A stretch of 64,000 nt of DNA from Cristatella mucedo (GCA_009760855.2 WPIO01000002.1:4310001-4374000), one strand, 5' to 3'. Shown: positions 44,601-56,577, numbered from the stretch's first letter. Notes: generated from the sequence alone by a model not told the origin. Numbers and translations: made by a program.

Positions 44601-46116
44601 TCAGGATTTATTCATTTCGTAGCTTGTGGTAATCTTATGCCTCCATAAAGAAGCAGCTGGCTGCCAGTTTTCTTTTCCTGGGGATACTACGCCCGGCTCA
44701 CCAACGGGCGGATGTTGGAGCAAGTTGATGTCATACGTGGAGGTAGAATCATTAGGTGATGCAACGAGACTTTCGGGTTTCTGGGTGAGAGGTGTATTCC
44801 GGGTCGGACCGTAAAGACGAAGAGGCAGCAGCGAAAGTAGGACTTTCGACTTAGCAGGACTTAAGCAGTAGCAATTGAAGCAGACAAAGGCGGACTACGG
44901 AAGAAAGCGTTCGCGTGGACGAAGTCGAGCGAGCGGGCGCTAGCCGCACGAATAGTGCAGACGCCAGGCGGCGGCGTCTGCGTCAGCCGCCGCGAAGCGC
45001 TGCTACTGCTGCTGCTGCTGCGGGCGCACCACTCTCGTTCAGACGGCCTTAGCATCGGCCGTATCGAGGAGGAGAGTAGACGTGTTCGAGCCACCGGCCG
45101 GAAGACTCAGCGAGTCTACTTTCGGAGGATGCAAAGTGAGTTGAGAATCGCGGTCAGGCGCTCTCACTGCCAAAATGGCATAGCCTGGTCTCAAGACCCG
45201 AAAAGAGAGCTGCTAGGTTTGCATCTCGATATGGCTCGCTGTTTATAGGGCCACCCCCCCCCCCAGCAGCAGATACTAGAGATTTTGCATTCCAGAGTAG
45301 ACAGCGCTGCATCGCACAGCTTTCTGTGGCGTTCGCGACTGGGCGTGCTGCTCGTGCGACTATGACTTCGACGTCGCGACATCCCGCTTGCACCTTGGCG
45401 CGTCTGCTACTCTCTCTCTCTCCCCCCCCCCTGAATGAGCTTTTAGGCTCGGCTGCTGCTCTCGGTTTTCCTGCGACCTTTCTCTCGCGAGCAACATTTG
45501 AGCTCGCGCGCGCAAAGCTGCTGCTCAAGAGAGGCGTCGCGATGACGCGGCTGTGCCATTTCGAAAGCCGTCTCGTGCAATTTCGCAATCCGTCGCGTGC
45601 AAACCGCCGCGCTCGGCGCCGCCGCAGAGCCACCGCCAGCCGAGCGTCTGTGCTAGGCCTCCTACCGACTGCATGATGGCGACGATGAGTCATATCCTGC
45701 TATGAGAGCACTGCGGTCGCAAGACAGACCTACGAGCGAACCTCGGTCTAAGAAGCTAGCGAGTGTAGCTCTGGTTTGGGGCGCTCGCCACTTCCATCCT
45801 TCATCCAGCTCTGGTGAGACGGCGGCTATTCAGCGCGAGCAAAGTAGCAGCTATTCAGCGCGAAGAGCATCCGAAAAGCATCGCCCAAAACATGTGTGCC
45901 TGCACCGACCGAGTAATAGCGCCCACGCACGAATCGCCGACGGAGCGTGCACATGTTCACGGTCCGCGCCGTGGCGTTTCTTCAGCAAGATGCGTTCTTT
46001 AGCTTTGCACTTTAGCTTTGCACAGTGTAGGTGCAGTGGATTTGCGACGGTTTGTAGAAGATTTCTGTATTGACATGTGGCTTTGCCAGTGATTGCAATG
46101 CAATGACCGACAGCTA
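44601..46116. other. GC-rich sequence without a recognised gene
   Basis: It contains a poly-C run near 45256, a CT-rich run near 45413-45430 and a CTGCTG run near 45001. Overlapping frames on both strands (45154-45693 minus, 45326-46073 plus) have no recognised domain. Confidence 0.4.
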
Positions 46117-47645
46117 ATAATAATAATAATAATAATATTGCACTTGATAAAGCGCCCTCAGAGAACTTAATGTCTTTCTAGGCGCTTTACATTTGCTGCA
46201 AAGTGATACGCAATAGAATAGTAAGTAAAATCATGCTTGAAAAACAAACAAAATGAATAACATGGTTAGGGGTGACATGCACAGGGTCAGCATGCAAATG
46301 TGGTTAGTGGCAGCATGAACAGTGTCAGCACGCATAAGCACATCGAGGACGAATCACAAGGACCCACTAAATGCTGTTCTAAATAGGTATGTTTTTAAGT
46401 TTCTTTTAAATGTGGTCAGGTCAGGGGATGTTCTGATGCAGGTCGGGAGGGAGTTCCAGGCTGTGGGAGCATACGAGCTAAATGCACGGTCTCCAAAGGA
46501 TTTAAGGTTTGTACGAGGTATTTCTAGACTGTTGGATTCCGAACAGCGAGTGGTACGATGCTTTGCCTGATGGGGTAGTATATCTGAAAGATAGGCTGGA
46601 GCTATAGAATGAAGAGACCTAAAAGTGAGCGACAAAACCTTGATGTCAATCCGTTGCTTGACTGGTAACCAGTGCAGGTCGGCGAGAAGTGGAGTAATGT
46701 GGCAACTGCGACGCTCACGACAGACAAGCCTAGCTGCAGAGTTTTGCACCAGCTGCAATCGCCTGATCGCACATGCTGGTAGGCCAGTAAGCAGTGAGTT
46801 GCAGAAGTCGAGACGAGATGTCACGAATGCATGGACCAACTTGGACGTGGTATCCTTATCTAAACAAGCCCTAATTTTAGCAATGTTATGAAGCTGAAAA
46901 TAGGCTGATTTGACTGTGGAGCTGATGTGGTCGTCTAACGAGAGGTCGCTATGGAATATTACACCTAGATTTCGAGCTGATGCAACTGGAGATATGCTGG
47001 CAGAGCCAATTTTGAAAGTCAGCCTTTCCAATTTCTGAATAACACTAGGTTTGCCCATAACTAGTAAGTTAGTTTTATCATCGTTTAGTTTTAGAAAATT
47101 TGCTGCCATCCATGATCGGATGTCATCAATGCATGCAGCAAGTTAGTTGAGAGAATTTGAGGTGCTCGAAGGCTGGGAGGGATCAAAGCAAAGGTACAAC
47201 TGAATGTCATCCGCATAGAAGTGAAAGCCTAGATTGTGCTTGGCAATCACATCAGCGAGAGGGAGAGTATAAACGGTGAAAAGGACCGGACCTAGCACAG
47301 AGCCCTGAGGTACTCCATATTTTAGAGGTACTTCAGATGATCTTTGTCCATTCACGTCAACACTCTGGAGTCTCCCACTGAGATAGGACCTGAACCACTG
47401 CAGAGCAGTGCCAGTGATGCCCAGGCGAGATGAGAGGCGCTCTAGAAGTACTTTGTGATCGATGGTATCAAAAGCTGCCGAAAGATCGAGCAAAACAAGA
47501 AGAGACACTCTACCCATGTCTGCATTCCTAAGTAGGTCGTTGTATACCCGAAGCAATGCTGACTCTGTGGAGTGATTAGCTCTAAAGCCAGACTGGAACT
47601 TACTAGAAAGGTGTGAGGTTTCGATATACGAGTTCAGCTGGACAG
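46117..47645 (-). mobile_element. LINE-A 3' half, best-preserved copy
   Basis: It ends at low coordinates in (TAA)n (46117-46137 on plus), preceded on the minus strand by GCCTAGAAAGACATTAAGTT. It is 5'-truncated near 47645, just upstream of the reverse transcriptase core. It aligns without large gaps to 13760-15222, with far fewer mutations, so it is probably the youngest LINE-A insertion in the window. It lies directly beside the 170-bp tandem array. Confidence 0.88.
46354..47645 (-). pseudogene. LINE-A ORF2, reverse transcriptase to C-terminus
   Basis: The frame from about 47645 covers LLDLSAAFDTIDHKVLLERL, LQWFRSYLSGRLQSVDVNG, KYGVPQGSVLGPVLF and FHFYADDIQLYL. A single TAA at about 47143 (other copies have a sense codon, as in SLNSLAA) splits it from the second half, 47109-46354. 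That half runs from MAANFLKLNDDKTNLLVMGK to PACAIRRLQLVQNSAARLVC and the natural stop. Apart from that codon and the missing 5' part, the reading frame is intact and the catalytic Asp residues are present. Confidence 0.88.
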
Positions 47646-47739
47646 CTGGCATTACCAATGGAGTTTCCTGGGTGCACCAAAAGTGGAGTATACACGAACA
47701 AGAAATCTGAATGAAAGCGTCATCCATGCTGCATCCAGT

Positions 47740-50425
47740 ATATTTTTAATAGACCCTTATAGATTTCCGTATTTTCCCAGGCCGTTGCCGCTGATTGCCG
47801 TGCATTGTCCATCGCATGTGCGTTCAAGGTTGGTTGATAAGATGCAGTTGCACTTTTCATACAGCACACTGTTACGTAATAAGTTGATCTTCTCTCGCCA
47901 GCTTTATTTATAGTTGTAACAGGCAATCATAGATTGCTGTATTGTCTCGGGTAATTGCCATCGATTTCCATGGATTGCCCAAGGTTGAACGCGAAAAATT
48001 AATGTATGTGCGCCCAAAGTGAGCGTTATGTGGTAGGATAGTTACAAACTCAAACAGCCAGTTTCCAGCAAATTTGAAGCAGATTTCTGCGGAGATAGGC
48101 CCGTCTTCATCGATTGCCGTGCATTGCCCTCGATTGTGAATTTGTCGACTGTTTAAAAGAATGTGATTGCAGTTTTAATGCAGTGTAATGCAATACGCAA
48201 GACAAGTTGGAGCTTCTCTTAACAACTGTTGGTCCATTAGTAAATGAGCGTTAGGGATTGGCGTACTTCCCGGACAATTGCTGTCGATTGCCGTTGATTG
48301 AACGCGCAAAATGGGGGAAAATTATGCGCGCACACGTACATGTTACGTGGAATGAGAGTTGCAGTTTAGTGAAGCCAATCTTGTCAATTCTCCGCGGATT
48401 TTGCTATTGGCCACAACCATGGCTGTGGATTGCCGTGCATTGCTGACAATAAAAGAGCGCAGCATCTTAAAAATGCCACGGTTTTACTTTGGACGCAGCG
48501 GAATGTTATATGTAATGACAATTGGGGCTTCCGGGCTTCCAATTTCTCTTCCATTTTCCGGGTATTGGGGTATTGGCCCACTACATTGCAGTATTGCCAT
48601 TTATTGCTCGCAATTGTACTTGCGCTATTGGTTAAAAGCATCTGATTGCACTTTCAACACAGTGGGCTGTGACAGGTAAGATATATTTGTTCTTGGCCCA
48701 GTCACTTTCCAGTGATTTGCCATGGACCATAATGGATTACCGTATTTGCCCGTGCCATTGCCGTCAATTGCCATGCATTGCTCAAGATTGAAAGGTCAGA
48801 GCTGGTTGAAAGGGTTGAAAGTATGTGTGCACGCAGTGAGATGTTACGTGGAATGAAAATTTGAGTTTGGGGCAGCCGATTTCCCAACGATTTGCCACGG
48901 ATTTTGGTATTGGTCCCTGCCATTGCAAGTCGATCGCCGTACATTGTAGACAATTAGCGTGCAAAATAGCTTGAAAGTCCTAGGATTTCACTTTGAGCAT
49001 AAAGAAATGTGAAATGCGATGACAATTGGCACTTCGTGCAGCCAATTTAGGGTCAACTTGCCACGGATTGTAGTGGATTGCTGCTACGAGCCGAGTCGTT
49101 GCCGTAGATTGCCATGCATTGCCCGAGATTGTACGAGCGCAATAACTTAAAATGATGGGGCTGACTTTAACCAGTGTGCTTTTTAACATGCATTAAAATT
49201 GAAGCATTGCGAAACCGATTTCAGAGCATTTTGCATGAGATTGCTGTAAATTGAGGTATTAGCCCGGGCCATTCCTTCCAGTCAATTACAGTGCATTGCT
49301 ACCAAATGGTCGAGGCGATTGTAGTGAAATTGTGGGATTAAACAATAACCGAAAATTAGAGCAACGTCCAATCACTATTAGAGCTTAAAGTGTACGTATT
49401 ATGGCGGCTTTTCGGCAGGTTGCTGTGGATTGATGTACTGGCCCGGGCAGATGCAGTCAATCACAGTGCATTGCTGCAGAATGGCCGAGGCAATTACAGT
49501 GAATTTACTCGAGTACACAATAACCGAAGAGTAGAGCAGCATGCAATCATAATGAAAGCTTCTAGTGTACGCGATCTGGTCGCTGTGCAGCGGATTGCAG
49601 CGGATTTCGGTGGATTTCGGTATGGGACCGGGCCATTGCAGTCGATTGCAATTAATTGCATGAGAACGCGTGCGCACAATGGAGCAAAGTCTTTCGGGTG
49701 AACTTTTAACTGAGTCTAGCCCTATATGCACTGTCAATTAGAGCTTCGCAATGGCGATTTGAGAATGATTTGCAATGGAATAGAGTGGATTTCGGTAGTT
49801 TTCCAGGTAATTTCAGGCGATTGCCGCCAATCGCCATAGCTCGACGATGCACAAGTTTTTTATTTTGCGTGCTTGTGCACACAGAACGGGGCACTTTAAT
49901 ATGCAATACAAACTGGAGCTCATTGCAATCTATTTCGATTTTTTAAGCGGTGGATTCGGTGGATTGAAGTGGCTCGAGGTATTGGCCCGGGCTACTGCAG
50001 TCGATTGCAGCGCTTTGAATGAGAACGGCCGTGCCAATGCAAGTGAAACTTTTAAGTGCTTTTTTCGCAGAGTGTGCTGTTATATGCAATCGAAGGAGCC
50101 AATGAACATGATTTATTTCGTTTCGTGGTCGAATGCAATGGATTTCGGTCGATTGAGGTGGATTTCGGTATTGGCCTGGGCACCTGCAATCTTATTTCAG
50201 TGGACTTCGTGAGAACTCGTGAGCGGACTCGCGAGAACTTTTCTGGCTACATTGTACGTGCAGTGTAGTTTGATATTTCAAAACTTGTTTAGAGGTGTTC
50301 GCAGCTGATTTGTGGTGGATTTGATGAGAATTTGAGCTCGGCAACGCTTACGTCTGGTCGTCGTTAGCCTAGCTAGCGACTGCGAGATTGCGGTAGATTT
50401 CGGTGGATTGCGGTAATTCGTCGAA
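47740..50425. repeat. Degenerate tandem array, period about 170 bp, 15-16 units
   Basis: An anchor resembling GATTGCCGTGCATTGC recurs at 47801, 47971, 48120, 48294, 48436, 48600, 48774, 48940, 49115, 49292, 49467, about 49652, about 49827 and about 50011 (positions of the TGCATTG part), a mean spacing near 170 bp. Each unit also has a GTATTGGCCCGGGCCATTGC-like segment before the anchor and a GAACGCGCAAAAT-like segment after it, then a TTATATGCAATGACAATTGG-like stretch. Adjacent units near 49.2-49.6 kb are the most alike. Units vary from 142 to about 190 bp. No coding function is visible. Confidence 0.85.
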
Positions 50426-52184
50426 CCCCCATCAAATCATGCTTTCCTGCGACGGACCGTCAGATTCTGTAGATGCTGGCTCTGCAAATGCTGGCAGCCC
50501 GCAGAGTTGTCTCAGCGCTATACGCGTCGGTCGGTTGTATGGAAGCGGCGAGCCATTCGGCACCAGTCAAATAGCTGAAATGCTAATGAGGAGCCTGAAC
50601 CTGAGAGAAAAGCGACTGTCAACGGAGACTGCCGCGAAGACCCGGTAACCTGACACTGGGCCTCTCATCAAGCTCGTTCGCACAGACAGAACCAGATCGG
50701 ACTGGCGTCGAACGCTACAAAGCTAAATAAAGTCGCCGAACTCGTTCGCCAGGTGCCCGAGCGTCACCTCGGTCGGCAAACTCGCCAGCAGCTGGCACCC
50801 ACCCGAGGCTTGCAGACGCGAGGTAGGTGACCCCTGAGGCGGAATCTGGAGGCTCGTGGGCGGTAGTCGAGGGGTTGTGCCAGCAATTTAAGTTGAGGCA
50901 GCGATCGGAGGCCAAATTGGGCTCCCGGAAGCTCAGAGAGCGAGTAGGCACGTAGGCACTGCGACCGAGCTTTCCATGTCAGGCGAGCCCGTCCAGCAGT
51001 CCACGAAAGTAATGAAGAGTACTGAGAGTCGGTCATTGTCCGAGCAAGGTCCGAGACCGCGAGTAGATCGACCGCAATGAGCAGCAGCGAAACAGCAGTA
51101 ACTGTGATTCAACTTCGTGGTGCATTACTTTCCAGCGCAGCTACCACGACTTACCCGGTTCCCGTTTTCTAAATTTTGCTTAGTACCGTAATGTTTCAGG
51201 CGCAATTTTGTGAGCCCAAGAGGGATCTTGGTTGAAAACCATTCAAGGATAATTTCACCGACTCAGTCGGGCATTGATCTGTGACGCGAAGGCAAATAAG
51301 TGTAGGTTAGAGGATGAGCCGCCGGAAGCCAGCTCAGCTAGCAGCTCCAGCCGGCTGCGGTGTCACTCTGCTCGATTAATTCCGGCTCGTTCATCCGAGC
51401 TTCATCGTGCTTTTCTCAAGGAAAGCAGCTGTTCCAGGGCAACGGTTTCTTCGAGCTGCGGTCTCGCCGCTATTTGACGAAGCTCACCGGCTGGTAGGAG
51501 GAGCGTGCAGCTCTCGCGAGTTCGCCTCAGTGAGGTGGCTCGCCCTTTCGACGAGCTTCCGCCGCACGACTCGCGGCTCTCTGATGCAGAGATCTTCATG
51601 TTCAGGGGACAAAGAAGGCACGACGGCACGCAGCCGCTGCCGCGGGAGGCGAGAGGGTCAGCTCACCACAATCAATTTCGGAGTCAGCCGGCCGCATTCT
51701 TATTGCACGAGATGGCGGAGAGAACTAATTGATGCCAATGTGATTGGACACCGACGCTTGGTTGTGCGACGGCTGACTGCCGCCTGTCGGTTGCCAATCT
51801 CTGATGATCTCAAGCAATAGGCAATCGTTCCAACTGAATCGGCAAAAAAAGGGGGTGACGCAATGAAGGCGTCGCGGCCAATCCCTGAAAGGCACCGGCG
51901 AGCTGAGCTCTGGCATTTTTCACGGGCAATTGGCAAGTCGCATTACCGCTTTGCAAGTCAAAACAGCTCTTTTTGACTGCAGCTTCCGGTAGTCTGACTG
52001 AAAAGTTATACCAAGTACAAGTTGCTAAAGTTCACGTTCATCTAGGAAGACACTGGCAGTCGCTGGAAAGTAGGACCCCTTGTTTAATCGCAGCATACAG
52101 GCACTGACAGCATACAGGTAAAAAGACACGTTCACAGGGGCATTACACAAAAGCGTCTCGATAAAAAGCCCTTGGTCACAGCGT
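50426..52184. other. No recognised gene
   Basis: Moderately GC-rich. Frames at 50403-50648 and 51407-51820 (plus) and 50715-51036 and 51402-51629 (minus) overlap each other and have no recognised domains. Confidence 0.4.
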
Positions 52185-52415
52185 GGACAGTTTCAAACCA
52201 CACAAGCAGCCGACAAAATACTTTCACCTTGCACGGAGCAACGGTTGTGAGGAACTAGAAGGTCTTAGCTTCTTCTTGGATGTCTTCAAATCGGGAGCTG
52301 ACGTGATATCAGTCGGTAGTCATTTTCAGGCGGTGGATGAAAAGTACCTGCACGCACCGCATCCAAGGACTTAGAGAAGTTGCTACAAGCCAATCGACCA
52401 CAGTACCAGGTCGCC
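52185..52415 (-). mobile_element. LINE-A fragment, first part of an interrupted copy
   Basis: The reverse complement matches the final coding part of LINE-A (plus strand: TTGGATGTCTTCAAATCGGG, TTCAGGCGGTGGATGAAAAG, CAATCGACCACAGTACC). The continuation is found at 53391-53765, after other elements. Confidence 0.65.
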
Positions 52416-52418
52416 GAA

Positions 52419-52545
52419 CTGGTTTAGCACACAGGTAAGTTGTTTGCTTTTAACGACCAGGGTCGTTGGCCCAGCCCTGTGGCATATGTAAAGCGCCTGA
52501 ATAGATATTGAGTTGCCTTAGAGCTCCAAAAATAAAATATATATA
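52419..52545 (+). mobile_element. tRNA-derived SINE, family 2, with LINE-A-like tail
   Basis: The head CTGGTTTAGCACACAGGTAA, then GACCAGGGTCGTTGGCCCAG, passes into a TGTAAAGCGCCTGAATAGAT tail. This corresponds to the LINE-A 3' end (GTAAAGCGCCTAGAAAGAGA). Confidence 0.7.
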
Positions 52546-52598
52546 TATAATTTATTGAAAACAGTTTTAACTAGAATTTTCACATTAGCCGCGATAAC

Positions 52599-53318
52599 CT
52601 ACCCTGCCGGGGTTGCGGGTGCTACCCGGGCCTTCCGTTTCAGGAACACGGGTTCCGAGCCGGTAATGGCGTCGGAGATGCAGTGCTGCCTTAAAGCCGG
52701 CCTCTCCTCGCATGGCATGCTGAGTTCGGTAAGGCAACCTTCATTGTTCGGTCACCAGCTGCCGAAACTACAGACCACGAAGGGCCTCACCACTGCCGAC
52801 CGGTAGCCAGCGGTCAGGAAAGACCGGGCAATGGCTGCATATTTATCGGTCTTTTCCCGGACCGCCATAATCAGAGCATCCTCGCTGCCGTCGAATGGCA
52901 CGGTCACATCCACAGTTACCAAATCAGTTCCGTTGTCAGTGACCAGGTCCGGCTTGAGAGCTATACCACCGGCAAGAGGGAGGGTTCGGCCTGCTGACAT
53001 GCAGTTGAGCAAGCTGGGCGGAAGAGCTCCGATTAGGCGGCCCAGAACCAGGTCGTGTCGGGCCGTAATTGCATGCAGCATCGGCCGGCAGGGGCTCAGC
53101 ACGTGGAAAACGGTCTCTCCCTCCGCGTGACATAGGCGGCAGCTGTTAACCGCCCTGGGTATTCTCTACTCCTGGCAGCAGCCACTGGCAGCGCATCGAG
53201 GCACGCTCGGTGCTCGAACTGCCAAGCCCGGAACGATGGGCCAAGATCCGTGGTCAGCAAGTGACTGTGTGAGGCGAATCCTGACCGTGGCCGGGCAGCG
53301 GCTGACCGTGTCCTGTGC
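52599..53318 (-). pseudogene. R2/NeSL-like ORF C-terminus: zinc knuckle and endonuclease
   Basis: In order on the minus strand: RAWQFEHRACLDALPVA (53160-53240) in one frame; a frameshift near 53166; then NSCRLCHAEGETVFHVLSPC, a CX2CX7HX4C zinc knuckle; ARHDLVLGRLIGALP; and KPDLVTDNGTDLVTVDVTVP, where PD and the later VDVTV are the catalytic endonuclease motifs, followed by REKTDKYAAIA with the conserved Lys and Tyr. Next comes VVCSFGSW, then TGA where relatives have Asp, then in the same frame PNNEGCLTELSM and LRQHCISDAITGSEPVFLK to a TAG at 52599. Zinc and nuclease residues are preserved, but one frameshift and one stop make it non-functional. Confidence 0.8.
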
Positions 53319-53319
53319 A

Positions 53320-53353
53320 TTTTATGTGTGTGCGTGTGTGTGTGTGTGTGTGT
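53320..53353. repeat. (TG)n microsatellite
   Basis: Short TG run with one CG interruption, at the 5' truncation point of the R2/NeSL-like fragment. Confidence 0.9.
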
Positions 53354-53390
53354 CGTGTGCGCTCGCGTTTGTGTGCCTAGTATAGAAAGC

Positions 53391-53765
53391 GCGGGCTTTG
53401 CGACTAATTCAGACAGATAGGCCAGAGCAAGAGAATGGAGGAACCCGAAGTGAGTCACAGAATCTAAGAGTCGATACACTTCTTGATGGAGAGTCAGTGT
53501 GCGGCAGCGAGAATTGGTGCAGTTGGGCAGTTTAGACGTTTACAACTAACAAGCACAGCTGCCGAGTTTTGCTCCAACCGTACGCGTCTTATTGGACAGG
53601 CAGGAGGATTACCACAGTAGTGACTTTCATACATCTAGTCGCGATGTTACGTATGCATGGATAGGCTTGGCTGTAGTGCCCTTATCTAAGAAAGCACAAT
53701 TTTTCCATTGTCACGTGTAGTAAGAGTAGGGAGTTTAACTGCTGAGCTGATACGAGAAGATAGTT
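53391..53765 (-). mobile_element. LINE-A fragment, second part of the interrupted copy
   Basis: The plus strand reads AGACAGATAGGCCAGAGCAA, CCGAGTTTTGCTCCAACCGT and GGATAGGCTTGGCTGTAGTG. It corresponds to the LINE-A stretch that directly follows the part at 52185-52415. Confidence 0.65.
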
Positions 53766-56254
53766 ATGCCCCTACAGAAGTGTTGACTCTTATGAGCGCT
53801 TTTCTCTAAAGTCAGACTGGGGAAATTCCTTTTTATTTTTGCATTTTGCATATTAAGTTTTAAATAGTCTACATTTGTACCCAATATCTGCGTTTGCGAG
53901 CTGGCACCTGGAGACCTCCAGCCAACAGATGCATTTTGTGATGCTAGCGGCCAATGTTTCAAGGCACGGACTGAGATTACCTCACGGAAGCATCTGGTAA
54001 AATGTTTGAGGCGTACTAAGTCTATTTTGGCATGACTGTTGGGTATAACGGAAAATGGTGGCTCTAAATTGAATGCTACAGAATTTATAATCATTATCGA
54101 AATGCATTTTTTTATGGTTCAAATAGCGTTTTATTCGTAATTTCAATGTTACTCTGATTTTTAGGGTGATGCAGAATGGCTAAAAGAGCCATGCGGTCTC
54201 GTACCCTGTTCATTTTGCATGATTCCATAGCTACTCAAGTAGCTGCTACTTCTGCATGGTGGAACCGTTCTGCATGGTGGAACCGCCTTTGAGGGGCAAG
54301 AATGAATCTACTCTCATAAAGCCAGGTAGAGTTGTGTATATTGCCACGATAAAAGTCTTCCTGAGCAGCCCCATACACCTGTACCCACTTCTTTTTAAAC
54401 GATAAACATGTTTTACGTCCAGAAGGCAACTGCAGTAATGAAGGCTGATGATCGAGACCTATTTTTATCCGACCAGAAATACTGCATCGGCTTGACAGAG
54501 TATCGTGGCCTCGCCAAATCCAACACCGAGCGCTGGGTGCTTAGCCGAAGCAGCCGAACCTTGCTGAGTGAGCGTGCGAAGATCGCAGATCGCAGCGAGG
54601 AAGCGTCGCCACCGAGCTTTCTGCAGCTTCTTCCCGCTTCTTTCAATGGGCTCTCTTCTCGAAATGCGGCCTGTCGATTCGAGGCAATTCTAGTATCGCT
54701 CCAAGCCAGAGGTGAGAGCTGGCGCCCCTTTAAGGACGCCAGCTCAACCACGAGCTTCACAGCCGAGCCACTTCATGATGAGAACAAGTGCTCGTCGCTT
54801 CCTCTATCTCACTCAGCGAACCTCAAAGAGGATTAGAACAGCTCCCAGGCTTTGCTGGATGCCTCGAGGCATGCTGAATTGGGCCGGTGGGTCTTTGGAG
54901 ACATCAATAGGCTGGCGTTTCTGATTGCTGTCCAAAGTGTTTGCATCGAGTTTCCCTGTTATATTTACCTTTTTTTCAGGACATCAGAAACCGTCATGCG
55001 AACTACCTTGTGCGGAATGAGCCTCAATAAATAGCGGACACAGCTTTAGAAAATGAGAAGGTAGCCATCGCGTACCTCTCAAACGCCTTCCATCAGCTCT
55101 CCGATGAATAGGCCGAAGCCGGCGGCATTACGAGACCACAAATTAAGAAGAAGATTGAGTCCGATGAAGCTCACTGTTTTTTTTAATTAGAAACCCGCGC
55201 CTCTATGCTGAAGAAATACGGGGCAATTGAGCTGCATAATGTCTTTTAGAGTTCCTGTCATTGACTCTAGTTTTGATAAATTCAAGGAGGACGAGAGGGC
55301 TAACTCAGAGGAGAACGGTCCTGTTAGCCATGTGGACGCTCTCGTGCTTGACGCGGGCTGACCAGCCCGAAAACACCACGTAGGCTGATCAGCCTGCGTC
55401 AAACATATATTATATATGACATAATATACCAAAGATATAATATATCGGCCCGATTCAAAGAGCCGGGAGAGAGCCCTCGGACTTTGTTAGGAAGGCTCTT
55501 TTGCATCGCTCGCAGAGCCTCGGCACTCAAGCTGTCTAGGGAGCCACAGAGTTCGTGGCAATGCCCGAAGAGCAAAGATAAAATGAAGCGAGCATCTCAA
55601 GCTGCAGTTCTTAGCTCCAAAGATCGTTTCTGTCAGAAGCAGTCATTCGCCGTCCCTTGGCTCAGATTAAAAAGGCTGAGCGTTGCAGCTGGTCCCATAG
55701 TCTCTCGGCGAATGAGTAAGCTTCTACCCAGCCGCTACTGTCGGCATCCTTATAAAGCCCATTAAGGTCTTTAGCCATAATTCATGTATGGGCATGTCCT
55801 TATAGTCCGTTTGAAATTCATAAGCGGTCGAAGCTCCTTAACACTCACTATTAGGCAGTAATGCGCTGAACTCTTTTGTCACTGACTCACTTACGGACGT
55901 CCGTACGTACGATCAATTTTTAAGGTGAGGCTGAAAAAGAGATCCCCGTATTATTACTGAGATAATGATTCGACGCGTCAATAACACTGCTCTAGCTTTA
56001 AGGGTTAGCTGTAACTTGAAAAGTGGTAGGCTGAGCTTCGTATGGCTGGTGCATTGAGGCGGATTAGGTACAGTAGTCAGCACTCTCTGAATTCTGGTCT
56101 ATGGTAAATAGTCTTGAGCTTCAACACGTCCGTGCACGCACTCGCTGAATTACCGCCACTGCTTGAAGCTAGTGCAGTGCAGTTAGTTCAACTTTTTTTA
56201 CAGCCTGTTAACTTACTGACGAGTCTTTGAGGCCGCCTAAAAGTGACATACCTG
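53766..56254. other. No recognised gene
   Basis: The longest frames, 54408-54836 (plus, 142 codons from an ATG) and 54413-54760 (minus, 115 codons), overlap on opposite strands; neither shows a known domain. A short TATATTATATATGACATAAT stretch lies at about 55410. Confidence 0.4.
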
Positions 56255-56577
56255 GCGTCAGAACGTCCACTGACTTGACCACATTTAAAATTAACTTAAA
56301 ACACACCTATTTAGGACAGCATTTAGCGTGTCCCTGTGGTTCTTCCTTCGTGTGCTTATGCGTGCTGACACTTCACATGCTGCCACTAACCACATTTGCA
56401 TGCTGACCCTGAGCATTTCACCCCTAACCATGTTATTCATGTTGTTTATCAAGCATGACATTACTCACCATTCAATCGCGTTTCCCTTTGCAGCAAATGT
56501 AAAGCGCCTAGAAAGAGATTGAGTTCTCTGAGGGCGCTTTATCAAGTGAATTATTATTATTATTATTATCATTATAC
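56255..56577 (+). mobile_element. LINE-A 3' end with (ATT)n tail
   Basis: Clean match to the last 300 bp of the family: GACTTGACCACATTTAAAAT, GCTGCCACTAACCACATTTG, GTAAAGCGCCTAGAAAGAGA, GGGCGCTTTATCAAGTG, then (ATT)n at 56551-56568. Well conserved, so relatively young. Confidence 0.85.

Larger units (their letters stand above)
52550..53390 (-). mobile_element. R2/NeSL-like LINE 3' fragment (restriction-like endonuclease type)
   Basis: The minus strand encodes the post-reverse-transcriptase part of a LINE whose endonuclease is of the restriction-like type: a CCHC zinc knuckle followed by a PD-(D) nuclease. It is 5'-truncated near 53320 at a (TG)n tract and inserted, with a SINE, into an older LINE-A copy. 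No other copy of this element was seen in the window. Confidence 0.78.

Noticed and set aside
45154-46073. Overlapping 179-codon minus and 116-123-codon plus frames
   Set aside because: Opposed frames in GC-rich DNA, no recognised domain, no splice context.
47740-50425. CRISPR array
   Set aside because: Units are long, degenerate and contiguous without constant short repeats and unique spacers; the window is eukaryotic.
54408-54836. 142-codon plus-strand frame starting with ATG
   Set aside because: No recognised family, no splice or promoter evidence, and a comparably long frame lies opposite; kept only as a note.
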